54,935 nucleotides of DNA, taken from contig CAITOL010000018.1 of the NCBI GenBank assembly GCA_903893975.1, forward strand, positions 1 to 54,935, in the 5' to 3' direction. Position 1 is the stretch's first letter. Every line of letters begins with the position of its first letter. A model generated the notes under the pieces. The model did not search any database and had not been told where the DNA came from. It saw only the letters and a list, made by a program, of their open reading frames with translations. Of this stretch, positions 27,785 through 40,067 are shown in pieces. A program made the position numbers and the translations under genes. The DNA comes from an uncultured Rhodospirillales bacterium (GTDB taxonomy: Bacteria; Pseudomonadota; Alphaproteobacteria; Acetobacterales; Acetobacteraceae).

Positions 27785-30019
27785 ATGCCTCGCCCCAAAG
27801 CACGGACCCAGGTCATGGATGCAAACGATTTACCGAGCCATAGCGCGCAGACCGAAGCCCCGCTGGCGCTTGGCTTCGGATCGCCAGAACGTTTTCTCAA
27901 CCGCGAATTGTCTTGGCTCGATTTCAACCACCGGGTTGTCGAAGAGGCGGAAAATGCCCGCCATCCGCTGCTGGAGCGCGTGCGCTTCGTTTCTATCAGC
28001 GCGGGCAACCTGGACGAATTCTATTCCGTGCGGGTTGCCGGCCTGATTGGCCAGGCGAAGGCCGGATTGACCAAGCTATCCCCGGATGGCCGCACCCCGG
28101 CGCAGCAGTTGATCGCGGTTGAGGCGCGCTGCACGACCTTGATGGGCGAGCAGTTGCGGGTCTGGCATCAACTCCGCGCCAAACTCGCCCAGGCGGGCAT
28201 CAACTTGGTTGAACCCTTGGCCATGACCCAGGCGGATCGTGCGTGGCTCGAAGCCTGGTTTATGGAGCGCGTCTTTCCGGTCCTAACCCCGCTGGCGATC
28301 GATCCGGCGCATCCGTTCCCGTTCATCCCGAATATGGGCCTGGTGATGGCGTTGCGGCTGTATCGCGATTGGGATGGCGTGAGCATGCGGGCGCTGATTC
28401 CGCTGCCCGCCCAGGCGGAGCGGTTCATTCGGCTGCCACCGGTTGAGGGCAGCAGCGAAATTCGGTTTTTGCTGCTGGAAGACTTGGTGGGTATGTTCCT
28501 GGATCGGCTGTTTCCAGCCTTCAGGGTACAAGGCCAGGGAATGTTCCGGTTGATCCGGGACACCGACGTTGAATTTGAGGAAGAGGCCGAAGACCTCGTC
28601 CGCAGCTATGAGACCGCCTTGAAACGTCGGCGGCGCGGCGTGGCGATCCATCTGTCGATCAATGAGGGGATGCCGGACGATCTGCGCGCCTTCGTGATCG
28701 ACGAATTGGAAGCGCATGCCGAGGAAGTTCATATTCAGGATGGGATTCTCGGGCTGGTCGACGTGAAGCAGTTGATCGTCGATGATCGGCCGGATCTGCT
28801 GTTTGTGCCGTATACACCGCGTTTCCCGGAGCGCATTCGCGATTTCGCCGGCGATTGCTTCGCGGCCATCCGGGCCAAAGACATCATCGTCCACCACCCG
28901 TTCGAGAGCTTCGATGTGGTGGTGCAGTTTTTGCGGCAAGCCGCGTTGGACCCGGCGGTGGTCGCCATTAAGCAGACGCTCTACCGCACGAGTGGCGACA
29001 GCCCGATTGTGAAGGCGTTGATCGAGGCCGCCGAGGCGGGCAAGTCGGTGACCGCCATGGTGGAACTGCGCGCGCGGTTTGACGAGGAGGCGAATATTCG
29101 CCTCTCACGGTCATTGGAAGCTGCCGGGGTGCAAGTGGTGTTTGGCTTCACCGAGCTCAAAACCCACGCCAAACTTTCCCTGGTGGTGCGCCGCGAAGGT
29201 GCGACGATGCGCAGCTACGCGCATTTCGGCACCGGCAATTATCACCCGATCACCGCCCGCATCTATACCGATTTGTCGTTCTTTACCTGCGACCCCGATC
29301 TGACGCGCGATGCCGCACGGCTGTTCAACTACATGACCGGCTATGCGCAACCGGCGAAGATGGACGCGATCGGGTTTAGCCCGCTCACCACGCGGGCGAT
29401 GATCTGCGAGATGATCGATCATGAGATCGCGTTTGCCCGCGATGGCAAGCCAGCCACCGTTTGGTTCAAGTTGAATTCGCTGGTCGATGAAATCCTCATC
29501 GACAAACTGTACGAAGCCTCCAACGCGGGGGTACAAATCGTGGGGGTGGTGCGCGGCATTTGCTGCCTGCGGCCGGGCATTCCTGGGCTATCCGCCAATA
29601 TCCGGATCAAATCTATCGTCGGCCGATTTCTTGAACATGGCCGGATCTGTGCCTTCGGGAACGGCCTGCCGCTGCCCAGCCGACAGGCGAAGGTGTTTAT
29701 CAGCTCTGCAGACTGGATGGCGCGGAACCTCGACTGGCGGGTAGAAACATTGGTGCCGATCACCAACCCGACCGTGCATGCCCAGGTGCTTGACCAGATC
29801 ATGGCCATGAACCTCAAAGATACGCTACAATCTTGGGAGTTAGACGCTGATGGGATTTGGCACCGCGTGGCGCCGGGAATTGGCCGCAAGCGGATATCTG
29901 CGCATGAGTATTTTATGACGAACCCGTCGCTGTCGGGCCGTGGATCGGCGCTGCATGGCAGCCCAGCCGCCCCCTTTGGTGTCAATCCACGCCGACCTGA
30001 CCGCTTGCTGCAGGACTGA
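27785..30019 (+). CDS. ppk: Polyphosphate kinase 1
   Basis: A 744-residue enzyme that makes polyphosphate from [22 protein letters not shown] opens the N-domain, [21 protein letters not shown] follows, and the two catalytic His regions are [12 protein letters not shown] (~460) and [13 protein letters not shown] (~618). [19 protein letters not shown] and [17 protein letters not shown] are diagnostic. The ATG at 27785 lies one base after the hdaA stop. ppx follows five bases on, so synthesis and breakdown of polyphosphate are co-encoded. Confidence 0.97.
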   Translation: MPRPKARTQVMDANDLPSHSAQTEAPLALGFGSPERFLNRELSWLDFNHRVVEEAENARHPLLERVRFVSISAGNLDEFYSVRVAGLIGQAKAGLTKLSPDGRTPAQQLIAVEARCTTLMGEQLRVWHQLRAKLAQAGINLVEPLAMTQADRAWLEAWFMERVFPVLTPLAIDPAHPFPFIPNMGLVMALRLYRDWDGVSMRALIPLPAQAERFIRLPPVEGSSEIRFLLLEDLVGMFLDRLFPAFRVQGQGMFRLIRDTDVEFEEEAEDLVRSYETALKRRRRGVAIHLSINEGMPDDLRAFVIDELEAHAEEVHIQDGILGLVDVKQLIVDDRPDLLFVPYTPRFPERIRDFAGDCFAAIRAKDIIVHHPFESFDVVVQFLRQAALDPAVVAIKQTLYRTSGDSPIVKALIEAAEAGKSVTAMVELRARFDEEANIRLSRSLEAAGVQVVFGFTELKTHAKLSLVVRREGATMRSYAHFGTGNYHPITARIYTDLSFFTCDPDLTRDAARLFNYMTGYAQPAKMDAIGFSPLTTRAMICEMIDHEIAFARDGKPATVWFKLNSLVDEILIDKLYEASNAGVQIVGVVRGICCLRPGIPGLSANIRIKSIVGRFLEHGRICAFGNGLPLPSRQAKVFISSADWMARNLDWRVETLVPITNPTVHAQVLDQIMAMNLKDTLQSWELDADGIWHRVAPGIGRKRISAHEYFMTNPSLSGRGSALHGSPAAPFGVNPRRPDRLLQD

Positions 30020-30023
30020 ACCG

Positions 30024-31541
30024 TTGCCCGACACGACGCCGATCCATTGGCCAGACCGTACCCTTGCTGCGATCCCGCGCTCCGCCGTGATTGATCTTGG
30101 GTCAAACTCCGTCCGTCTCGTCGTGTTTGAGGGTACCGGGCGCAACCCCATCCCCATCTTCAACGAGAAGGCGGTGTTGCGGCTTGGGCGCGGCATGCAG
30201 ACAACCGGGCTGCTGAACGCGGACGCGGTGCAGCAGGCGCTGACAGTGATGAACCGCTATGCCGCGATTGCGGTGGCAATGCATGCAAGCCCGTTTGAGG
30301 TGCTAGCCACCGCCGCGGTCCGCGAGGCGGCGAATGGTGCGGGCTTCGTTGAAGCGTTACGCCAACGCATGCCGGACGTACCGATCCGCATTGTGCCTGG
30401 CGAGGAAGAGGCGGATTTGGCTGCCAGCGGCGTTTTATGCGGCATTCCTAGCGCCGACGGCATTCTGGCCGATATTGGCGGTGGGTCGCTGGAGGTGGTG
30501 CGGCTGCAAAATGGGCAGCGCGGACGGGTGCAAACCATGAAACTCGGCGTGCTGCGGCTGGCTGACCGCGCGGCACAGGACCCGACCCGCGCGCGCGGGA
30601 TCGTCGAGGAAGAGTTGGCCCGGGTGCCCTGGCTGACCGAGGGCAATGGACGGGATTTGTATCTGGTTGGCGGCGCCTGGCGCGCCCTGGCGCGCATGCA
30701 TATCGCCCAGACGGACTACCCGCTGAATATGGTGCACCATTACACCATTAGCCGGGAGGAGGCCCGCGACCTGGCCGGGGTGATTGCCGGCGCCAGCCGC
30801 AAAGCGTTGGAGAAAATGCCGGGCGTGCCGCGTCGGCGGATCGATGATTTGCCATATGCCGCGGTGGTGTTGCGGCGCTTGCTGCGCCAAACCGGCGCGA
30901 AGCGCGTGGTGTTCAGCGCCAATGGCTTGCGAGAAGGCTGGTATATGCAGCGCGTGCATCGCGGCGCTGGCGTGCAGGACCCGCTGATCGCCGCTGGCCA
31001 GAACTATGCGCTGCGCTTCAGCCGGGATATCGAATTGCCCCCGGCACTTTTAACCTGGACCGACACGCTGTTCCCCTATGAAGCTGGGGAGGCACGGCGC
31101 CTGCGTGAGGCGGCTTGCTGGATGTCGGATATCGGCAGCCACGATCACCCTGAATACCGGGCCGAGCAGGCATTTCTGCGGATTTTGCGCCAACCTGGTA
31201 TTGGGTTGGACCATTATGCGCGGGCATTCCTCGCCTTCACCCTGGCCGTGCGGTACGAGGCTGAACCTGAGGCTGTGTTCATGACCCCGGCGCGACGGCT
31301 GCTCAGCCCGGAGGCCATTCAGCGCGCGACCGTGTTGGGCGTGGCACTGCGGCTTGCCTATACGCTGTCGGCCGGAACCGCCGCTTTGCTGCGCGGCACG
31401 GCTTTGACGATGGGGCAGCATCTGACATTGCTGCTCGCGGAGGGCACCGGCGTGTTTGCGGGCGAAGCCGTCACCCGCAGGCTAGACCGGCTTGCCGCGA
31501 CGGTTGGCCTGGAAGCCACAACGAAGCTGGCCCATCCCTAA
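30024..31541 (+). CDS. ppx: Exopolyphosphatase, Ppx/GppA family
   Basis: A 505-residue member of the ASKHA fold. SAVIDLGSNSVRLVVFEG is the first phosphate loop, LATAAVREAANG and PGEEEADLAA follow, and ILADIGGGSLEVVRL is the second loop. The C-terminal half is the helical extension of exopolyphosphatases. I start it at TTG 30024, four bases after the ppk stop and with CAGGA upstream; an in-frame start at 29940 would lie within ppk. It releases phosphate from polyphosphate, or pppGpp in the GppA branch. Confidence 0.93.
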   Translation: MPDTTPIHWPDRTLAAIPRSAVIDLGSNSVRLVVFEGTGRNPIPIFNEKAVLRLGRGMQTTGLLNADAVQQALTVMNRYAAIAVAMHASPFEVLATAAVREAANGAGFVEALRQRMPDVPIRIVPGEEEADLAASGVLCGIPSADGILADIGGGSLEVVRLQNGQRGRVQTMKLGVLRLADRAAQDPTRARGIVEEELARVPWLTEGNGRDLYLVGGAWRALARMHIAQTDYPLNMVHHYTISREEARDLAGVIAGASRKALEKMPGVPRRRIDDLPYAAVVLRRLLRQTGAKRVVFSANGLREGWYMQRVHRGAGVQDPLIAAGQNYALRFSRDIELPPALLTWTDTLFPYEAGEARRLREAACWMSDIGSHDHPEYRAEQAFLRILRQPGIGLDHYARAFLAFTLAVRYEAEPEAVFMTPARRLLSPEAIQRATVLGVALRLAYTLSAGTAALLRGTALTMGQHLTLLLAEGTGVFAGEAVTRRLDRLAATVGLEATTKLAHP

Positions 31542-31559
31542 CCGCCGATGCGGCGTTGG

Positions 31560-32783
31560 CTATGGCTGCGGGGGGATGGCGTGCTGGGGATCACGGGTTT
31601 CTGGCATGAGAATGGCCACCACCGCGAAGGCGGCCAGCCCGGCGATGGCTAGGAAACCGAAGGTGATCATGGGGCCGAAGCGATCGGCCAGCAGGCCCGC
31701 GAGCGGATTGCCGAACGCGGCACCCACGCCGCTGACCAAGCCCACGATCCCCATGGCCAGGTTGAAACGACCGTTGCTGTGGGTAATGTCGGCAACGACC
31801 AGCGGGATCATCACGCCAAAAGCTGCCGCGGTGATGCCGTCTAACCCCTGCCAGAGTGCCTCGAGATAGGGGTTCCCATCCGTCGCAAACAACAGCGCCC
31901 GCACGGGCAGCGCAGAGAATCCAAGCAACAAGACCAGGCGACGGCCATAGGTTTCCGCCAAGCGGCCAAACCAGGGTGAAATGCCGGCTGCTAAGGCCTG
32001 TGGCAGCATGATCGCACCGGCGACCACAAGGTCGGTCCGTGGGCCGAGCAGGACTGCCCAACCATTGGACGCAATCGGCAACAGGGCCGCATTGCCCAGC
32101 TGGAACAGCGCCAGGGCGGCCACGAAAACCATAAGCCGTCGATCCAACAGCAATTCGTGCACCGGTGATTGCCGGGCAGTGCGTTGGGATTTTGGCAGAA
32201 CCGCGGCATGCGCCGTCCGCGTTGGCCCGGCTGCGACATCCGCACCACGGATGCCGGCAAGTGCGAGGAGCGCGATCGCCCCTAACCCGGCCGCCGCGAG
32301 TAAAATGGCGCGATGCGAGTAGGTTCCGACCAGCCCCATCGCACCGGCTGCTGCCATGCTACCCAATGCGGCAAAGCGCACGTTATTGCCGAAGCGTTCG
32401 CCCAGCACATCGTGGCGGCTGAGGCTGAGGGTGATGGCTGCAATCGCCGGCGTGAGGACGGCTGCCGCAGCCCCTTGGGTGATCTGTGCCGCCAGAACCC
32501 AGGCATGGCCGGAGACGACACCGATGGTCAGAGCCGCGAGCGCGACGGCGATGATCGCAACGCCGGCTGCCCGCCGCTTATGGGTGAGGGCATCCACCAA
32601 TGCCCCGCCGGGGAGTTGGGAGGCCATTGTGGCGACGATGGCGAGGCTGAGGGCGAAGCCGATCTCGGTATGATGCCAGCCATGGGTTGCGAGATAGACG
32701 GGCAGAAACGCACCAAGCCCCGTTTGCATCCCTGCAACCGCGAGGTTGAGCCCACTCAGCGCCAGTAAGCTACGATCGGCCAT
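31560..32783 (-). CDS. Major facilitator superfamily transporter
   Basis: A 407-residue, 12-helix inner-membrane protein. The loop between helices 2 and 3 (GGALVDALTHKRRAAG) and the repeated loop in the second half (FGRLAETYGRRLVLLLG, AGLLADRFGPM) are typical MFS signatures. The central cytoplasmic loop carries KSQRTARQSPVHELLLDRR. It resembles drug or metabolite efflux proteins of the YfcJ/MdtG-like kind, but the substrate cannot be read. It lies downstream of acnA, separated by that gene's terminator, and converges with ppx (18-bp gap). Confidence 0.85.
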   Translation of the reverse strand: MADRSLLALSGLNLAVAGMQTGLGAFLPVYLATHGWHHTEIGFALSLAIVATMASQLPGGALVDALTHKRRAAGVAIIAVALAALTIGVVSGHAWVLAAQITQGAAAAVLTPAIAAITLSLSRHDVLGERFGNNVRFAALGSMAAAGAMGLVGTYSHRAILLAAAGLGAIALLALAGIRGADVAAGPTRTAHAAVLPKSQRTARQSPVHELLLDRRLMVFVAALALFQLGNAALLPIASNGWAVLLGPRTDLVVAGAIMLPQALAAGISPWFGRLAETYGRRLVLLLGFSALPVRALLFATDGNPYLEALWQGLDGITAAAFGVMIPLVVADITHSNGRFNLAMGIVGLVSGVGAAFGNPLAGLLADRFGPMITFGFLAIAGLAAFAVVAILMPETRDPQHAIPPQP

Positions 32784-32856
32784 GCGGCCTCCAAAGTGTG
32801 GCCGACACTATGCCCGACAACCGCGTTGGGAGCGATGGATGCTGTGGAATAGCAAA

Positions 32857-32882
32857 CGGGCCAGAGGTTTCCCTCTGGCCCG
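32857..32882 (-). terminator. Intrinsic terminator of acnA
   Basis: An 11-bp perfect stem (CGGGCCAGAGG / CCTCTGGCCCG) with a four-base loop lies 26 bases after the acnA stop. Read on the minus strand it is followed by TTTGCTATT. GC-rich stem plus T-rich tail makes this a good Rho-independent terminator. Confidence 0.85.
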
Positions 32883-32908
32883 CTTGAAGGCACTCTCTAC
32901 GCGACAGT

Positions 32909-35599
<2,691 letters not shown>

Positions 35600-35687
35600 G
35601 AAAGCTGCCTTTTTCGCTGGTGTGGGGGGCGATATTGGCGCGGGATTAGCCCATAAGGGGTCAAAGGTCCACTTCCTCGGAGCAATT

Positions 35688-36266
35688 GTGTTTCACGGCT
35701 TAGACATGGCAGCGATCCGCGGCGAACGCCTGGTGTTCTCGGGGGTGAATTTCACGCTGGCGGCAGGCGAGGCGCTGCTGCTGGTGGGACCGAATGGCTC
35801 TGGCAAATCTACCTTGCTGCGCATTCTCGCCGGCCTCGGGCGCCTGGCGGGGGGGCAATTGCGATGGATGGACGAGGACGCGCTGGCGGATCGCACCGCC
35901 CATGCCGGGCGTGTTGCCTATCTCGGGCACCAGGATGCGGTGAAGCCCGGCCTGACGGCGGGCGAAAATCTGACGATGTGGGGCGATCCGCACCCGGGAT
36001 TGGTCGCCATGGACTTGGAACGGCTGGTCGATATGCCCGGGCGGATGCTGTCTGCTGGTCAGAAGCGCCGGCTGGCACTCGCACGGCTGGCCATTAATCC
36101 CGCGCTGATCTGGCTGCTGGATGAGCCGACCTTGGGGCTTGATACCGCGTCGGTCGCGCGGCTGGGGCAGGTATTGGCAGCGCATCGCAAGCGGGGTGGC
36201 ATGGTCGTCGCGGCAACGCATTTGCCTTTGCCACTGCTGGATGCGCGGGAGTTGGCGCTGGTATGA
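35688..36266 (+). CDS. ccmA: Cytochrome c maturation ABC ATPase CcmA
   Basis: A 192-residue ATPase of the CcmABCDE heme-export/maturation complex. The opening [23 protein letters not shown] is characteristic. Walker A is [14 protein letters not shown], the signature is [15 protein letters not shown], and Walker B is [13 protein letters not shown] start it at GTG 35688 with CGGAG five bases upstream, which keeps the conserved N-terminal strand; ATG 35706 is the alternative. A longer frame starts within acnA and is ignored. ccmB overlaps by ATGA. Confidence 0.92.
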   Translation: MFHGLDMAAIRGERLVFSGVNFTLAAGEALLLVGPNGSGKSTLLRILAGLGRLAGGQLRWMDEDALADRTAHAGRVAYLGHQDAVKPGLTAGENLTMWGDPHPGLVAMDLERLVDMPGRMLSAGQKRRLALARLAINPALIWLLDEPTLGLDTASVARLGQVLAAHRKRGGMVVAATHLPLPLLDARELALV

Positions 36267-36928
36267 AACTCACCCTGGCACTGCTGCGGCGCGACCTGCT
36301 GTTGGCGCTGCGGCACGGCAGCGACACCTTGGCCGTGCTGCTGTTTTTTCTGCTTGCCGCCGCGCTGTTCCCGTTGGCGATTGGGCCGGAGCCGCAAACA
36401 CTGGGCCGTCTGGCGCCGGGCATATTATGGGTTTGCGCGCTGCTGTCGGCCTTGCTGCCGCTCGAGCGGTTATTCGCCGCAGATTTTGAAGACGGCACGC
36501 TGGACCAGTTGATGCTGTCTGGACTGCCACCATCGCTCGTCGCGCTGACCAAGGCGGCCGGCCATTGGGTCGTGACCGGGTTGCCGTTGCTTTTGGCGGC
36601 GGGGCCGGTAGCGCTAATGCTACGGATGCCCGAAGAAGGTATTCCGGTGCTGCTGGCCGGTTTGTTGCCGGGCACGATGATTTTGTCGCTGTTGGGCACG
36701 ACAGGAGCCGCAATGATTATTGGCGCGCGTCGCGGCGGCGTGCTGCTGCCGCTCTTGGTGCTACCGCTCGCCGCCCCGGTGCTGATTTTTGGCGTCTCGG
36801 CCGTGGACGCCACGACGGGCGGGCAAACCGCGCAGCCGCATTTGCTGCTGCTGGCGGCGTTATTGGCGATCGCTCTGCCGTTCTGCCCGCTCGCCGCGGG
36901 GGCCGCGTTACGCGCCGCCGTCGAGTAG
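36263..36928 (+). CDS. ccmB: Cytochrome c maturation permease CcmB
   Basis: A 221-residue inner-membrane protein with six helices and the CcmB opening [49 protein letters not shown] is the conserved cytoplasmic loop. It pairs with CcmA to release holo-CcmE. The start overlaps the ccmA stop (ATGA). Unusually for the ccm locus, no ccmC, ccmD or ccmE follows. The gene ends 21 bases inside a convergent racemase-family gene. Confidence 0.93.
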   Translation: MKLTLALLRRDLLLALRHGSDTLAVLLFFLLAAALFPLAIGPEPQTLGRLAPGILWVCALLSALLPLERLFAADFEDGTLDQLMLSGLPPSLVALTKAAGHWVVTGLPLLLAAGPVALMLRMPEEGIPVLLAGLLPGTMILSLLGTTGAAMIIGARRGGVLLPLLVLPLAAPVLIFGVSAVDATTGGQTAQPHLLLLAALLAIALPFCPLAAGAALRAAVE

Positions 36929-37555
36929 CCGGCGCAATTTCCGCACCGCGCTGTCTGGCGTGGTCAGCACTGGCTTGCCAGTGGCCGATGCGATGGCGGC
37001 GGCGGAACGGGCCAGGCTGAACTGGGCCAACGCAATGGCGTCGCAATCTGTCAGTGCGCCGGCGCCGGCCACCGCTGCGCGGTCGTGACCGGTCGTGTCC
37101 CCCCGATCAAGGGCCGCCAATGCGTCGGCAGCAAGATGAGGCACCAAGGTAATGCTGCTCGGAAATTCTGGCGGCATGGAGGCGAGAGTGGGGGCGAACG
37201 TCGCCAGGAGGCCGACCCGTCCGGCAGGACCGACTGCGGCAACGGCTTCTTCGATCATCGCTTCGTTCGGTTTCAGGACGGGCATAGGCGCCAAGGCCCG
37301 GGCACAGGCTTCAATACAGGGGCCAAAGGCCGAACATGTGAACAGGATGCCATGCGCGCCTGTATCGGCGGCGTAGCGGGCGAGGGTCAGGAAGCGGGCC
37401 TCCATTGCCGGGGTGAGGGCGCCGTCGCGGGCCAGATCGGCCGACAGGCTGTCGTCGAGCAGGTTGGCCAATTGCGCTTCCGGCCACAAACGGGCGAAGG
37501 CGGCCTCGATTGGCGCGATTGAGTGCTTCAAGGCATGGATCAGGGCGATACGCAT
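36908..37555 (-). CDS. Asp/Glu/hydantoin racemase-family protein
   Basis: A 215-residue protein of the aspartate/glutamate racemase superfamily. Two candidate catalytic cysteines sit in expected places: one in GILFTCSAFGPCIEACARA and one in ALTDCDAIALAQFSLA. RIALIHALKHSIAPIEAAF is the N-terminal strand. Relatives include maleate isomerases, arylmalonate decarboxylase and hydantoin racemase, and many are uncharacterised. No neighbour indicates the substrate. Confidence 0.78.
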   Translation of the reverse strand: MRIALIHALKHSIAPIEAAFARLWPEAQLANLLDDSLSADLARDGALTPAMEARFLTLARYAADTGAHGILFTCSAFGPCIEACARALAPMPVLKPNEAMIEEAVAAVGPAGRVGLLATFAPTLASMPPEFPSSITLVPHLAADALAALDRGDTTGHDRAAVAGAGALTDCDAIALAQFSLARSAAAIASATGKPVLTTPDSAVRKLRRLLDGGA

Positions 37556-37645
37556 TCGATGTCCTCGGCAAGGCTTGCAACGGCATGACGGTTGAACCGA
37601 TGCGCCGGGCGTGGCAAGCCCTCGTGTGCATTTGAGGGGCAGATC

Positions 37646-38224
37646 ATGCTGCAGTCACTTTACGGCCGTGTATTGGCCTTATCCGCACGACCGAACGCAC
37701 CATGGTGGTTGGCCGTGATCAGCTTTGCGGAAGCCAGCTTCTTCCCTATTCCGCCCGATGTTTTGCTGATCCCGATGGCATTAGCGCGACCGCAGCGTGC
37801 GTGGTGGCTCGCGCTGGTGTGCACTGTGGCTAGCGTCGCCGGCGGGGCTTTGGGGTATTTCATTGGCTATGCGCTATTCGAAATTCTGGCCACACCGCTG
37901 TTGCACGCGTACCATTACGAGGCAGCGTTCGCCCGGTTCAAAGATAGTTACGCCGAATATGGGCTGTGGGTGATTTTGCTCAAAGGCGTTACCCCGATCC
38001 CCTATAAGATCGTCACGATCGCTTCCGGTGCCGCGAGCTTCAATTTCGGTACCTTCATGGCGGCGAGCGTGGTGACGCGTGGCGCGCGCTTTTTCCTTGT
38101 CGCCGGGCTGTTGCGATATTTTGGCGACCCGATCCGCGATTTTATTGAACGGCGCCTGGGTTGGGTGCTGTTGGCGGTGCTGGTTGGGATTATCGGCGGG
38201 TTCGTGGTGCTGAAACTGGCATGA
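37646..38224 (+). CDS. YqaA/DedA-family membrane protein
   Basis: A 192-residue inner-membrane protein of the VTT (SNARE-associated) superfamily. SFAEASFFPIPPDVLLIPMALARP is the conserved re-entrant segment of YqaA proteins. LLKGVTPIPYKIVTIASGAASFNF is the second. DedA relatives act as undecaprenyl-phosphate or phospholipid flippases; YqaA members are not characterised. GAGGGG lies six bases before ATG 37646 and fixes the start. Confidence 0.87.
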   Translation: MLQSLYGRVLALSARPNAPWWLAVISFAEASFFPIPPDVLLIPMALARPQRAWWLALVCTVASVAGGALGYFIGYALFEILATPLLHAYHYEAAFARFKDSYAEYGLWVILLKGVTPIPYKIVTIASGAASFNFGTFMAASVVTRGARFFLVAGLLRYFGDPIRDFIERRLGWVLLAVLVGIIGGFVVLKLA

Positions 38225-38239
38225 ACGGCGAGGCGCGAG

Positions 38240-40063
38240 TCATTCAACGGTGACGGATTTCGCCAGATTGCGGGGTTGATCGACGTCCGTGCCTTTCAAG
38301 ACCGCGACGTGATAGGCCAGCAGCTGCACAGGAATGGCATAAAGGATCGGGGCGACGAACGGATCGACCGTGGGCAGGACCACGACGTCGGCGGCGAAGC
38401 CACGCAGTTTCTCTGCCCCCGCAGCATCGGTCAGCGCGATGATCTGGCCGCCACGGGCCGCGGCTTCCTGCAGGTTGGAGGCTGTCTTTTCAAAGAGCGG
38501 GCCGCTTGGGGCGATGGCGATCACCGGCACGGATTTATCGATCAAAGCGATAGGACCATGCTTCATTTCGCCGGCGGCATAGCCTTCCGCGTGGATGTAG
38601 CAGATTTCCTTCAGCTTGAGTGCGCCTTCCAGAGCGATGGCGTAATTGGCGCCCCGGCCGAGATAGAGCACGTCGCGCGCTTCGGCGACCCGGCGGGCAA
38701 CGCGCGCAATATCGGCGACCTGATCGAGCACGGTTGCGGCGGCAGCGGGAATCTGCAGGAGCGCGTCGGTCATCGCCGCTTCGCGGGTGGCATTGATCGC
38801 ACCGCGTTGCCGGGCAAAGGCGATGGCGAGACAAGCCAGAACCGTCAACTGCGCGGTGAATGCCTTGGTGCTGGCAACGGCGATTTCGGGGCCGGCAATG
38901 GTGAGCATCACCGCATCCGACGCCCGGGCCATGGTGCTTTCCGGCACGTTGACCACCGACAGAACGGGCATGTTCTGCGCTTGCATATAACGCAACGCCG
39001 CCATCGTATCCGCAGTCTCGCCCGATTGGCTGACCAGGATTCCCAGGCTGTCCGGCACGGTTGGAGGCTCCCGATACCGGAATTCGCTGGCCACATCGAC
39101 ATCAGCGGAAATCCGCGCCACTTCTTCAAGCCATTGCCGGCCGGCGAGCGCCGCGAAATAGGCGCCGCCACAGGCTGACAGGCTAATGCGCGATAATGTT
39201 TTCGGGTCGAACGGCAGGGCGGGCAGCATGACGGCACGGGTGGCGGGATTGATCATCTGGCGCAACGTATCGCCGATCACCGCCGGATGTTCGTGCAACT
39301 CCTTTTCCATGAAGTGGCGGTAATTGCCTTTACCGACCGCCGCCCCGGACACTGAAGTGCGACGAATTTCCCGCTGAACTTCAGTTCCATCCATGGTGAA
39401 GAAGCGGGCGGTGTCGCGGGTCACGACCGCCCAATCGCCGTCCTGCAGGAAGGCGATGCGCTGGGTTAGGGGGGCGAGTGCAAGCGCGTCGCTGCCCAAA
39501 AACATCTCGTTGTCGCCGAAGCCTACCGCCAGCGGGGCACCAAGCTGGGCACCGATCATCAATTCCGGGTGTCCGGCGAAGACCATCGCGAGGGCGTACG
39601 CGCCCTCAAGACGGCGCAGCGCACGGGCTGCGGCCTCGATCGGGGGCAATCCCTGGCTGAGGTATAAATCGACCAGTTGCGCCACGGTTTCGGTGTCCGT
39701 TTCAGAGGTGAACACCTGGCCCGCGGCCTCTAATTCAGCACGCAGTTTGGCATGATTTTCGATGATGCCGTTGTGGACGATGGACACGCGGCTGGTGCCA
39801 TGCGGATGAGCGTTTTCCTCGGTCGGGGCGCCATGGGTCGCCCAACGCGTATGCCCGATCCCGGTGGTGCCCGAGAGCGGGCGCGCCTGCAGCACATCGG
39901 CCAAATTGTTCAACTTGCCCGGCGCACGCCGGCGGTCGATCTGACCATCGACCAATGTGGCGATACCCGCACTGTCGTAGCCGCGATATTCGAGGCGCCG
40001 CAGCGCCTCCAGGATCAGCCCTGCTGCAGGACGGCCGCCCAATACTCCGACAATGCCACACAT
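38240..40063 (-). CDS. glmS: Glutamine-fructose-6-phosphate aminotransferase
   Basis: A 607-residue enzyme, the first step to UDP-GlcNAc. The N-terminal nucleophile C2 is in MCGIVGVLGG, with GIGHTRWATHGAP and SIVHNGIIENHAKLR in the glutaminase domain. Two SIS sugar-isomerase domains follow (SACGGAYFAALAGRQWLE, SQSGETADTMAAL), and the end is DQPRNLAKSVTVE. The ATG lies four bases after the glmU stop, so glmU and glmS form an operon. No ribozyme-like leader is present in the gap. Confidence 0.97.
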   Translation of the reverse strand: MCGIVGVLGGRPAAGLILEALRRLEYRGYDSAGIATLVDGQIDRRRAPGKLNNLADVLQARPLSGTTGIGHTRWATHGAPTEENAHPHGTSRVSIVHNGIIENHAKLRAELEAAGQVFTSETDTETVAQLVDLYLSQGLPPIEAAARALRRLEGAYALAMVFAGHPELMIGAQLGAPLAVGFGDNEMFLGSDALALAPLTQRIAFLQDGDWAVVTRDTARFFTMDGTEVQREIRRTSVSGAAVGKGNYRHFMEKELHEHPAVIGDTLRQMINPATRAVMLPALPFDPKTLSRISLSACGGAYFAALAGRQWLEEVARISADVDVASEFRYREPPTVPDSLGILVSQSGETADTMAALRYMQAQNMPVLSVVNVPESTMARASDAVMLTIAGPEIAVASTKAFTAQLTVLACLAIAFARQRGAINATREAAMTDALLQIPAAAATVLDQVADIARVARRVAEARDVLYLGRGANYAIALEGALKLKEICYIHAEGYAAGEMKHGPIALIDKSVPVIAIAPSGPLFEKTASNLQEAAARGGQIIALTDAAGAEKLRGFAADVVVLPTVDPFVAPILYAIPVQLLAYHVAVLKGTDVDQPRNLAKSVTVE

Positions 40064-40067
40064 GAAA

